Origin: Psychrobium sp. MM17-31
Lineage (GTDB): Bacteria > Pseudomonadota > Gammaproteobacteria > Enterobacterales > Psychrobiaceae
Assembly (NCBI RefSeq): GCF_022347785.1
Contig: NZ_JAKRGA010000002.1
Coordinates: 434,001-498,000 of the forward strand
Direction: 5' to 3'
DNA length: 64,000 nucleotides
Shown: one piece after another, positions 55,025 through 62,285 of the stretch
How the letters are laid out: each line of letters begins with the position of its first letter
Numbering within the stretch: position 1 is the stretch's first letter
Made by a program: the position numbers and the translations under genes
Notes under the pieces: model-generated
Told to the model about the DNA's origin: nothing
The model's database searches: none
The model's input: the letters and a program-made list of their open reading frames with translations, nothing else

Positions 55025-55519
55025 ATGATCACACTCAATATCAATAATAAAGAAGTTGCTATCGACGCACCGCCAGAAATGCCGCTACTTTACGCGCTGC
55101 GGGATATTGCGCAAATGACAGGCACCAAATTTGGCTGTGGTCAAGGATTGTGCGGAGCCTGTACCGTACATTTAAACGGCCAACCAATTCGTTCTTGTGT
55201 GACACCTATTGCAGCGATTGGCGAACAAAAGGTCACCACCATCGAAGGCCTTGGCGATACCCCACAACACCACGTACAGATTGCGTGGCGCGATTATAAG
55301 GTGCCGCAATGTGGCTATTGTCAGAGCGGACAACAAATGAGCGCGGCAGCCCTACTGGCGCAAAATAGCTCGCCAAGTGACGAACAAATCGATCAGCACA
55401 TGGCTGGAAACATCTGCCGCTGCGGTACTTATAAACGAATCAAAGCTGCCATCAAACAGGCGGGTAAGGCTATCGCAAGTGATCAAACCTTACCGTCAAA
55501 TGCAGGAGGCCAATCATGA
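55025..55519 (+). CDS. [2Fe-2S] subunit of Mo hydroxylase (IorA-like)
   Basis: A two-cluster electron-transfer subunit. The plant-ferredoxin-like cluster ligands are Cys38, 43, 46 and 58 (CGQGLCGAC, RSC) and the second cluster is ligated by Cys96, 99, 131 and 133 (CGYCQSG, CRC). Length 164 matches small subunits of isoquinoline/aldehyde oxidoreductases. It pairs with the Mo subunit gene that overlaps it by four bases. Confidence 0.94.
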   Translation: MITLNINNKEVAIDAPPEMPLLYALRDIAQMTGTKFGCGQGLCGACTVHLNGQPIRSCVTPIAAIGEQKVTTIEGLGDTPQHHVQIAWRDYKVPQCGYCQSGQQMSAAALLAQNSSPSDEQIDQHMAGNICRCGTYKRIKAAIKQAGKAIASDQTLPSNAGGQS

Positions 55520-57807
55520 GTCAACATCAAGATACTCAAGCATTAACGCGTGACGAGCATAGCGTTGAAAACGTGAGTCGCCGCCGCTTTTTACAAGGAT
55601 TAGGTCTCACTTCAAGCGCCTTCGTGTTAGGAGTTTCAATTCCACTGCAGAGCATGGCAAACGCCACTACCGACGGCCAAATCCCCCTCAACTTTTTTGT
55701 TAGTCTCGATAGCAGCGGCGCTATTACCATCGTCTGTCATCGCAGCGAAATGGGCCAAGGTATTCGCACCTCGGTGCCGCAAATTATCGCCGATGAGATG
55801 TGCGCCGATTGGCATAATGTTTCTGTAGTTCAGGCCCCCGCCGATCGCGAAAAATACGGCTCGCAAGGCACTGCTGGCTCGGCGTCTATCCGCAGCCACT
55901 TCAAAACGATTCGCACCATAGGCGCCACAGCACGCCATATGTTAGAGCAAGCCGCCGCCAACGTTTGGTCGGTGGATAAATCGCAGGTCAACGCGGAAAA
56001 TGGATTTGTTATCAATAAATCCACTGGTAAAAAACTCAGTTTTGGCGAGCTCGCTAGCATTGCCGCTAAAGTAGCAGCGCCAGCAAGTGATGCCATTCAA
56101 CTCAAAGACATTAAAGATTTCTCGCTGATTGGTCGCGACGTCAAACTCAGCGATCTTGAAGACATAGTCGCAGGCAAGGCGCAATACGCTCAAGATATTC
56201 AACTACCCAACATGCTTATCGCCAGTATCACGCGGCCACCAGTACTTGGCGCAACAATCAAATCAGTGGACGATAAAGCCGCGCGCGCCGTCAAAGGTGT
56301 CGTGGATGTTATCAAACTAAAACCGCGCAGCTTTCCCGTCAACGTCAACCCGCTTGGCGGTGTCGCTGTTGTTGCAACCAACACATGGGCGGCACTCGAA
56401 GGGCGTAAAAAGCTAAAAATCGATTGGGAAATGGGTGCTAAAGCCAGTCACAATAGCGAACAATTTAAAAAAGAATTAGTAAACGCGGTACAACAAAAAG
56501 GACAAGTGGTGCGTGGCCGTGGCGATGTTTATCAGCATCAATACAACGACAATGCACTAGAAGCCACCTATACCGTTCCTTACCTTCACCACGCTTCGAT
56601 GGAAACGCCCGCTGCAACAGCCGTTGTAAATGGCGATAAATGTGAAATTTGGGCAGGAACGCAAAACCCGCAATGGGCGCAAGGGCAAGCCGCTGCTGAG
56701 CTAGGTTTAGCGCCAGATAAAATGAAAAATGTCATCCTCAATGTCACCCTGATGGGCGGCGCATTTGGTCGTAAATCAAAAGGTGATTTCGTTGTTGAGG
56801 CTGTTGAACTAGCCAAGGCGACTAAACGCCCTGTCAAAGTGGTGTGGAGCCGTGAAGACGATGTTAAACACGGTTTTTATCATTCCATTGCCGCCAATTA
56901 TCACAAGGCGCAGCTCGATGATAAGGGCAATGTCGATCATTGGATCAGCCGCAATGCCTACCCGCCGATCGGCTGGCTGTTTAACGATCAAACCAAAACA
57001 CCGAGTAGTAGCCAACTCTCGCTTGGCTTTGCAGATTTGCCATTTCAAATGAAAAATCTTAGCGTAGAAAATCACCAAGTTGAGTCTTATGTCCGTCCGG
57101 GTTGGCTGCGCTCTGTTGCCTGTATTAACAACGGATTCGCCCTTGGCTCATTTGTTGATGAACTCGCCCACAAAGCCAAAGTTTCACCGCGCCAAATGTG
57201 GCTTAACTTATCAGGTAATGATGCCTATATCGATCCCCGAGACGACGGTTTCGACAAATGGTCAAACTACGGCATGGTCAATGAAAAAGACCATCGCATT
57301 AGCACCAAGCGCATCAAGGATCTCATCAATCTAATCAGCGACAAAGCCAATGTTGACGAGAAGCTGCCTGAGAACCAAGGTTGGGGCATTAGCTTCTTGC
57401 GCAGTTTTGGTAGCTATGTTGCTGCGGCGTCGAAAGTTGAAGTTAAAAACAACAAGGTTACTGTGCTTGAAATGCATACAGCCGTGGACTGTGGCATAGC
57501 CGTGACGCCAGATCGCGTTAAGGCGCAAATGGAAGGCGCTATGGTGATGGGACTTACTATCGCGTTGATGGGTGAAATAACCACCGACAAAGGCGAAGTC
57601 GTGCAGTCCAATTTCCACGATTATCCAGTAGCGCGCATTAATCAAATACCGCCGCTTCACGTTCATATCGTAGAATCTGATCTCGCCCCCGGTGGCATCG
57701 GCGAGCCGGGATTACCGCCAGTTCCGCCTAGCATCACCAATGCAATTTTTGCAGCGACAGGTAAACGAATTCGCGACTTACCCGTTAACAAAATTTACTC
57801 AGTGTAA
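55516..57807 (+). CDS. Tat-exported molybdopterin subunit of Mo hydroxylase (IorB-like)
   Basis: A 763-residue catalytic subunit. The Tat signal (SRRRFLQGLGL, cleavage near Ala50) sends the folded complex to the periplasm. Mo-cofactor binding regions include SEMGQGIRTSVPQIIADEM, MGGAFGRKSKGDF and GGIGEPGLPPVP; Glu730 in the last is the expected base. No FAD subunit is present, as in the IorAB type, which passes electrons to a cytochrome or quinone. The substrate (aldehyde or N-heterocycle) is unknown. Start and stop overlap with neighbours fit one operon. Confidence 0.93.
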   Translation: MSQHQDTQALTRDEHSVENVSRRRFLQGLGLTSSAFVLGVSIPLQSMANATTDGQIPLNFFVSLDSSGAITIVCHRSEMGQGIRTSVPQIIADEMCADWHNVSVVQAPADREKYGSQGTAGSASIRSHFKTIRTIGATARHMLEQAAANVWSVDKSQVNAENGFVINKSTGKKLSFGELASIAAKVAAPASDAIQLKDIKDFSLIGRDVKLSDLEDIVAGKAQYAQDIQLPNMLIASITRPPVLGATIKSVDDKAARAVKGVVDVIKLKPRSFPVNVNPLGGVAVVATNTWAALEGRKKLKIDWEMGAKASHNSEQFKKELVNAVQQKGQVVRGRGDVYQHQYNDNALEATYTVPYLHHASMETPAATAVVNGDKCEIWAGTQNPQWAQGQAAAELGLAPDKMKNVILNVTLMGGAFGRKSKGDFVVEAVELAKATKRPVKVVWSREDDVKHGFYHSIAANYHKAQLDDKGNVDHWISRNAYPPIGWLFNDQTKTPSSSQLSLGFADLPFQMKNLSVENHQVESYVRPGWLRSVACINNGFALGSFVDELAHKAKVSPRQMWLNLSGNDAYIDPRDDGFDKWSNYGMVNEKDHRISTKRIKDLINLISDKANVDEKLPENQGWGISFLRSFGSYVAAASKVEVKNNKVTVLEMHTAVDCGIAVTPDRVKAQMEGAMVMGLTIALMGEITTDKGEVVQSNFHDYPVARINQIPPLHVHIVESDLAPGGIGEPGLPPVPPSITNAIFAATGKRIRDLPVNKIYSV

Positions 57808-57829
57808 GATTAGTGATGTTGTTCAGTTA

Positions 57830-57865
57830 AATTGGTGCAGATTTGCGATACAATCTGCACCAATT
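57830..57865. repeat. Long inverted repeat after the Mo hydroxylase operon
   Basis: AATTGGTGCAGATT (57830-57843) and its exact complement (57852-57865) form a 14-bp stem with an eight-base loop. No T-run follows on the plus strand. It may be a factor-dependent terminator, a stabilising stem or an operator for the small gene 28 bases downstream. Confidence 0.7.
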
Positions 57866-57893
57866 CAGTCACATTAAATTAGACATATAAACT

Positions 57894-58112
57894 ATGAGCA
57901 TTCAAGACATCACCGTTTCAAACAACATCCGTAAGAAAATCATTAACGCCGTTCGCGATGATTCAGCCATTATCATCGAAGAAAACGGTGATGTGATTAT
58001 CAGCGTTGCCGCCTATCAAGAATTTGCAGAGCGCATAAAACGCTCACCATTAGAAGAGATTTTAGGTGAGGATACACTTGATTTTTCGGCGGAATACTTA
58101 GTCTTTAGCTAG
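57894..58112 (+). CDS. Small unknown acidic protein (72 aa)
   Basis: A 72-residue protein with a plausible ATG and a position directly after a strong hairpin. The sequence alternates short strands and helices (DDSAIIIEENGDVIISVAAYQ, FAERIKRSPLEEI), giving a weak likeness to small antitoxins, but no toxin gene lies beside it. Unknown function; coding status is moderately supported by codon use and by its lack of overlap with other genes. Confidence 0.55.
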   Translation: MSIQDITVSNNIRKKIINAVRDDSAIIIEENGDVIISVAAYQEFAERIKRSPLEEILGEDTLDFSAEYLVFS

Positions 58113-58129
58113 TCGTTAATAGTTTAAGC

Positions 58130-58612
58130 CTAATCAATAGCCAGTATCTCAAAGTGCTGGCTTTTGTTATTAATATTCAAACAAACTTCGCCATCAACAC
58201 TCTTGCCCATTAACGCACTACCCAGTGGCGATTGCGGCGTGATAACCAACACTTCAATCTCATCACAAACCAATTTAATACCACCGGCACTTGGACCAAT
58301 AAGTACATAACGCAAACCTTCATCTGACTCTAGAGTGACAATAGCACCGAGCGTAACTTCATCGCCAATTTGTTTAGTGCGATAAAGCTCATCAAATAAT
58401 GCATTATCTTCAATGCATTGCGCCATGCGCTCTTGCTGGCCATGAGCAAGGTAGGATGCTTCTAAGCCACGGGTGTCGTATTTATTTTCGGCAATGGCTT
58501 CTTTATCGGTCGCCGCAGCGTGTGCCCGATCGGCGCCGTCTTTAGCAACGCCAATCAGCCGAGTTAGCTCGACAAATAGGCTTTGCCAAATCAACTCAGG
58601 ATTTACTGTCAT
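58130..58612 (-). CDS. GreA/GreB-family transcription elongation factor-like protein
   Basis: I take the ATG at 58612 (MTVNPELIWQSL), giving 160 residues; the longer frame overlaps the upstream gene heavily. The N-terminal helical hairpin carries acidic residues (KYDTRGLEASYLAHGQ) and the C-terminal half is the FKBP-like GreA/B domain (GAIVTLES, TPQSPLGSALMGKSVDGEV). Canonical Gre factors reactivate backtracked RNA polymerase through the acidic tip; this divergent relative may have another effect. Its start overlaps the phosphoesterase gene by 17 bases. Confidence 0.82.
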   Translation of the reverse strand: MTVNPELIWQSLFVELTRLIGVAKDGADRAHAAATDKEAIAENKYDTRGLEASYLAHGQQERMAQCIEDNALFDELYRTKQIGDEVTLGAIVTLESDEGLRYVLIGPSAGGIKLVCDEIEVLVITPQSPLGSALMGKSVDGEVCLNINNKSQHFEILAID

Positions 58613-59633
58613 ACTCACACTCAACAGGTAATTCTTGCTGACCCAATAATGATTTGACTGTAAATGGCTGTTGTTGATTATTTGGATCAAACACAACTTG
58701 CGCCGCATCGCTAATTCTAAAATCGCCCAAGCCATTTAACCGCCAGAAATTAGGCGTCGCATCTTGCATTTGATGCAAGCAATAGGCATTAGTGTCTCCA
58801 TGAATCACTAACACTGGCTTATCTGTTTGCGCCGCTTTATGGACTAAATGCTGGCGAATTTTATAATAACCATCGCATTTAACAGGATTATCATCACTGC
58901 AAGCCACTGGATATTGCTTAGTGGACGGCTGATAAATATCCGCTTGGAACGCAATGACATAACCTTTGCTATCCGCATCTTTGGCAAACAAATCATCTAG
59001 CCAAGCAATATCATTAGCTTCTCGGCGTTTAGCTTCGTCCCAGACCTTTTGCTTATCGCCCATCACGATATTGTCACGACCAAAATTTGTGCCCGGTACG
59101 TTGATGGTGGCAAAGTGCAAGCCATTGATTTGCCATTGTGCGTTTTCAATATACTCTGGCTGGCGGGTTAAATTGCTAAGCTTAGACGTTAGCTTGTTGC
59201 CGCCATGACTAAAGAAATGTTGACGCAAAAAGTCCAAACGCTCTAACTCAAAAAAGCGCGGTGACATGCTCTCTCTGTCACAGTCTGTCCAATCGTTATC
59301 ACCAGGTGTAAACACAGCTCGGTTTGGCCACAAGCTATAAAGTTGTTCACGGCGCTCGATTAGTAGCTCATTAGTACAAGCCGTCCCGCCAGATTTAATG
59401 TCACCAAAATGAATAACCACTTCTGGAGAAAACGCCTTTACCGCTTTTACGATCTTGCCGTTAGGCGCTGTTAGCATTTCATTTTCTTGTGGTAAATAAG
59501 GCATATCCCCTACGGCAATAAACGCTACTTGTTCATTAGCACTCTTTGCTGTGACCTGTAGCTGCCCTTTCTCACTACAACCAAACATCAATAACGATGT
59601 TAGGCTGGCAAGCAATACTGCTCCCTTGTTCAT
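58596..59633 (-). CDS. Lipoprotein metallophosphoesterase (calcineurin-like)
   Basis: A lipobox-like MFGC (Cys19) after a hydrophobic signal suggests a lipoprotein. The calcineurin-type metal site is spread over AVGDMPYLP, VIHFGDIKSGG, FTPGDNDWTDC and VIHGDTNAY, the order expected for metal ligands Asp, Asp, Asn and His. Periplasmic phosphodiesterase or phosphatase action is likely; the substrate is unknown. The gene is upstream of the GreA/B-like gene in the same transcript. Confidence 0.85.
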   Translation of the reverse strand: MNKGAVLLASLTSLLMFGCSEKGQLQVTAKSANEQVAFIAVGDMPYLPQENEMLTAPNGKIVKAVKAFSPEVVIHFGDIKSGGTACTNELLIERREQLYSLWPNRAVFTPGDNDWTDCDRESMSPRFFELERLDFLRQHFFSHGGNKLTSKLSNLTRQPEYIENAQWQINGLHFATINVPGTNFGRDNIVMGDKQKVWDEAKRREANDIAWLDDLFAKDADSKGYVIAFQADIYQPSTKQYPVACSDDNPVKCDGYYKIRQHLVHKAAQTDKPVLVIHGDTNAYCLHQMQDATPNFWRLNGLGDFRISDAAQVVFDPNNQQQPFTVKSLLGQQELPVECEYDSKS

Positions 59634-59823
59634 ACCCTTTTCTCTTTAACCTTTTCGAGGGCTAAACATACCCTATTGAGCGTCAATTGGCTCTACTTTA
59701 TGGTCGATTGACGATAAAAAATACACACAAAGTTTGATCTGAATTAGGATTTGAAGCATGATTTTGTTATATCGTCTTAAATCTTTGAATTTTAAATTCA
59801 TCTTGAAAATTTTTGGGATCACT

Positions 59824-61422
59824 ATGCTAACTTTGGCTCGCAAAATACAGCTAGCACTAGCCTTTATTGGCTTCTCGTTATTATTAACAACCGTGCTCTA
59901 TTTTTATAACGACGAAAAAAACATGGCTGAAGACTACGTCGCCATCAATCTCGAAAGCATCGCGCAAAACTATTTCGATTCCGTCAACACCATGATGCTC
60001 ACAGGCACCATGGCCAATCGAAAAATTTTCCAAGAAAAAATACTCTCCCACCACGACATCGTCGAAGCAAAAATTATCCGTACCGACATCGTAAATAAGC
60101 TATACGGCAAAGGCTTTAGCGACCAAGTAGCGGTCGATGACTTTGAACGCTCAGGATTAGCGGGCAATGAAGGCACCCAAATAGTTACCAAAGACGGTAA
60201 GCGCATCATGCAATACATTTTGCCGATTTACGCCCATGCCGACTATCGTGGCACCAATTGTTTAGCCTGTCATCAAGCCAAAGAAAACGATATCTTGGGT
60301 GCGGTAAAAGTCAGTTACGATTTGTCAAAAAGCGATAGCAATATTCACACCTCGATTGTCAAAGCAGGCTTGTTGCAACTATTCGTGACCTTGGTTTGTT
60401 TTGGTGTCTTAGGATTCATTCTTTACAAACTTATCTTTATGCGCATCAACCGCTTAAAGGGTCATTTAAATAATATTGAACGCGACCTAGATTTGAGCAA
60501 AGAATTAGTGATTCATCACGACGATGAGCTAAGCGACTTAAGCCGCGCCATTAACTCATTAATGCGCAAGTTTAGAGAAAGCTTACTCAATGTTTCGCAA
60601 GCAACACATGATCTAACTAGCGCCGCCAAAGACGTTAACGACATATCGATGCTCACCAAAGAAGCTGTGCTAACGCAAAAAACCGCAACCGAATCTGTGG
60701 CGGCGGCGATAAATGAATTAGATGCTTCAGCCAAAGAAGTCGAAAATCACACTCAGTTCGCCGCACAAAAATCGATTGAAGCAAACCAAGGTGCAAGCAA
60801 AGGCTTAACCATTGCCGAAGACGCTCATCAAGGCATCAATGTGCTGCGTGATGAAGTGCAGGTTAACAGTAAAAAAATCGAAGAACTTGGCGCGAAAACC
60901 AGCGAAGTTGGTACTGTGTTAGAAGTCATCACCCAAATTGCCGAACAAACCAACCTACTCGCGCTAAACGCCGCTATCGAGGCTGCGCGTGCTGGCGAAC
61001 AAGGCCGTGGCTTTGCGGTAGTAGCAGATGAAGTTCGTAGCCTAGCAACGCGAACAGGTGAATCTATTGTCGAGATTCAAGAAACCATCAACAGCTTACA
61101 GCAAACCGCTGGAGAGGCCGTTGAGTCAATGGTTAACGTAAGTCACGAAGCCAATGAAAAGGCCGATAACGTGGCTAATGTAGCTAACTTATTGACTGAC
61201 ATTGCAGCGCAAATCCAAGAGCTAGATGAACTAAACTCACAAATTAGTACCGCTGCTCATCAGCAAAATCTCGCTGCCGATGAAATTAACGAAAATGTCA
61301 TCAACATCAGCGATGTTGCTGAGAAATCAGCAGAAGATGCAATAAAAGGCGAAGAAATTAGTTTGTCCTTGTTAGAGCTTGCTAACGGCCTAACGGCTCA
61401 AGTGGATAAATTTAAGCTGTAA
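59824..61422 (+). CDS. Methyl-accepting chemotaxis protein with c-type haem motif
   Basis: A chemoreceptor of 532 residues using the ATG at 59824 (MLTLARKIQLALAFIGF); upstream in-frame codons add an implausible leader. TM1 is about 8-27 and TM2 about 181-202. The periplasmic sensor resembles the Tll0287-like/DUF3365 type and contains GTNCLACHQAKE (Cys146, Cys149, His150), a covalent haem motif. The cytoplasmic part has the conserved tip [19 protein letters not shown]. Redox, oxygen or NO sensing is inferred. Confidence 0.9.
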   Translation: MLTLARKIQLALAFIGFSLLLTTVLYFYNDEKNMAEDYVAINLESIAQNYFDSVNTMMLTGTMANRKIFQEKILSHHDIVEAKIIRTDIVNKLYGKGFSDQVAVDDFERSGLAGNEGTQIVTKDGKRIMQYILPIYAHADYRGTNCLACHQAKENDILGAVKVSYDLSKSDSNIHTSIVKAGLLQLFVTLVCFGVLGFILYKLIFMRINRLKGHLNNIERDLDLSKELVIHHDDELSDLSRAINSLMRKFRESLLNVSQATHDLTSAAKDVNDISMLTKEAVLTQKTATESVAAAINELDASAKEVENHTQFAAQKSIEANQGASKGLTIAEDAHQGINVLRDEVQVNSKKIEELGAKTSEVGTVLEVITQIAEQTNLLALNAAIEAARAGEQGRGFAVVADEVRSLATRTGESIVEIQETINSLQQTAGEAVESMVNVSHEANEKADNVANVANLLTDIAAQIQELDELNSQISTAAHQQNLAADEINENVINISDVAEKSAEDAIKGEEISLSLLELANGLTAQVDKFKL

Positions 61423-61438
61423 AATCACCTCCCCTCTT

Positions 61439-61473
61439 CACGTATCAGATGCTTTAGTTGTATCTGATACGTG
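61439..61473. repeat. 12-bp inverted repeat between MCP and next gene
   Basis: CACGTATCAGAT (61439-61450) pairs exactly with ATCTGATACGTG (61462-61473). A TATAAT follows at 61476-61481, so the palindrome may be an operator as well as a hairpin ending the MCP mRNA. Confidence 0.6.
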
Positions 61474-61514
61474 GTTATAATGCTCACCAAATTCAATAAT
61501 AATTAAGAAATATC

Positions 61515-61733
61515 ATGAGCAATCAACTAACTGACGAACAATCACAAGAATTAATGGACGCCATTGCCAATATCTGTGGCGAAATGGAATTAGAGCCTGA
61601 GCAAATTTTAGATGGTATTGCTCGCTCATTAATGGGTGCCTGTAGCGCATTAGGCACAGCTAATTTAACGGTATCTGTCGATAACTTCGGCCAATGTGAA
61701 GTTAAATTACTCGAACACGCTATTGCAGAATAA
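61515..61733 (+). CDS. Small unknown cytoplasmic protein (72 aa)
   Basis: A 72-residue acidic protein with two helices (DEQSQELMDAIANICGEME, PEQILDGIARSLMGACS) and a short C-terminal strand region. Three Cys are scattered without a metal motif. I do not recognise a family. It lies three bases before the CYTH gene, and a TATAAT promoter-like box and palindrome precede it, so the two genes probably form a small operon. Confidence 0.65.
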   Translation: MSNQLTDEQSQELMDAIANICGEMELEPEQILDGIARSLMGACSALGTANLTVSVDNFGQCEVKLLEHAIAE

Positions 61734-61736
61734 ACA

Positions 61737-62285
61737 ATGGCGCAAGATCATTTTAAAGGCCAATTCGAAGTTGAACTAAAGTATCAAATCGATAATGTTC
61801 AGCGTTTTAAAGACGCATTAGCATCAATTAAACACCAAGTCCGATTTGAAAGTAACAACGAAGTCGACTGGTATTACGATTGGCCAAATGATTCCCTCAA
61901 GGCGCAAAATAAACACCTTATTTTGCGCGATATCCAGCCGGAAAACATTCAATTATGGATAGTCAAAGGCCCCGGCGGCGATGACTGCGAAGCCAGTGAC
62001 ATCTTAGATTTGAGCGCTGCTCACAACATGCTAAAAACGCTGGGATATCACAACACACTGACTCTAGCTAAAACCCGCAGCATGTACTTTGTTGGCGACT
62101 ATCACATCACCTTCGATCACCTCGATGGCTTAGGCTATTTCGCTGAATTCGCCATTATGACCGACGATGAAGCAAGTCTTGAATATCACCGTAGCCAGTT
62201 GACTGTCCTAGCAGAAAAATTTGGATTAAGTCGCCATGAAGAAATAGCCACTTCCTACCGACAACTCGTTGAAAGACTAAGATAA
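61737..62285 (+). CDS. CYTH-domain protein (CyaB/triphosphatase-like)
   Basis: CYTH enzymes form a triphosphate tunnel; members are class IV adenylate cyclases, thiamine triphosphatases or inorganic triphosphatases. The diagnostic ExExK is at Glu11, Glu13, Lys15 (FEVELKY). Further strands (HLILRDIQ, LAKTRSMYFV, ITFDHLDGLGYFAEFAI) supply the charged tunnel residues. Length 182 fits the CyaB type. The reaction cannot be chosen from sequence. Its 3' end overlaps the convergent kinase gene by nine bases. Confidence 0.88.
   Translation: MAQDHFKGQFEVELKYQIDNVQRFKDALASIKHQVRFESNNEVDWYYDWPNDSLKAQNKHLILRDIQPENIQLWIVKGPGGDDCEASDILDLSAAHNMLKTLGYHNTLTLAKTRSMYFVGDYHITFDHLDGLGYFAEFAIMTDDEASLEYHRSQLTVLAEKFGLSRHEEIATSYRQLVERLR

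Noticed and set aside
55536-57666. Several long minus-strand frames across the Mo hydroxylase gene
   Set aside because: They are antisense shadows of a strongly coding gene; none has a domain, start site or neighbour support.
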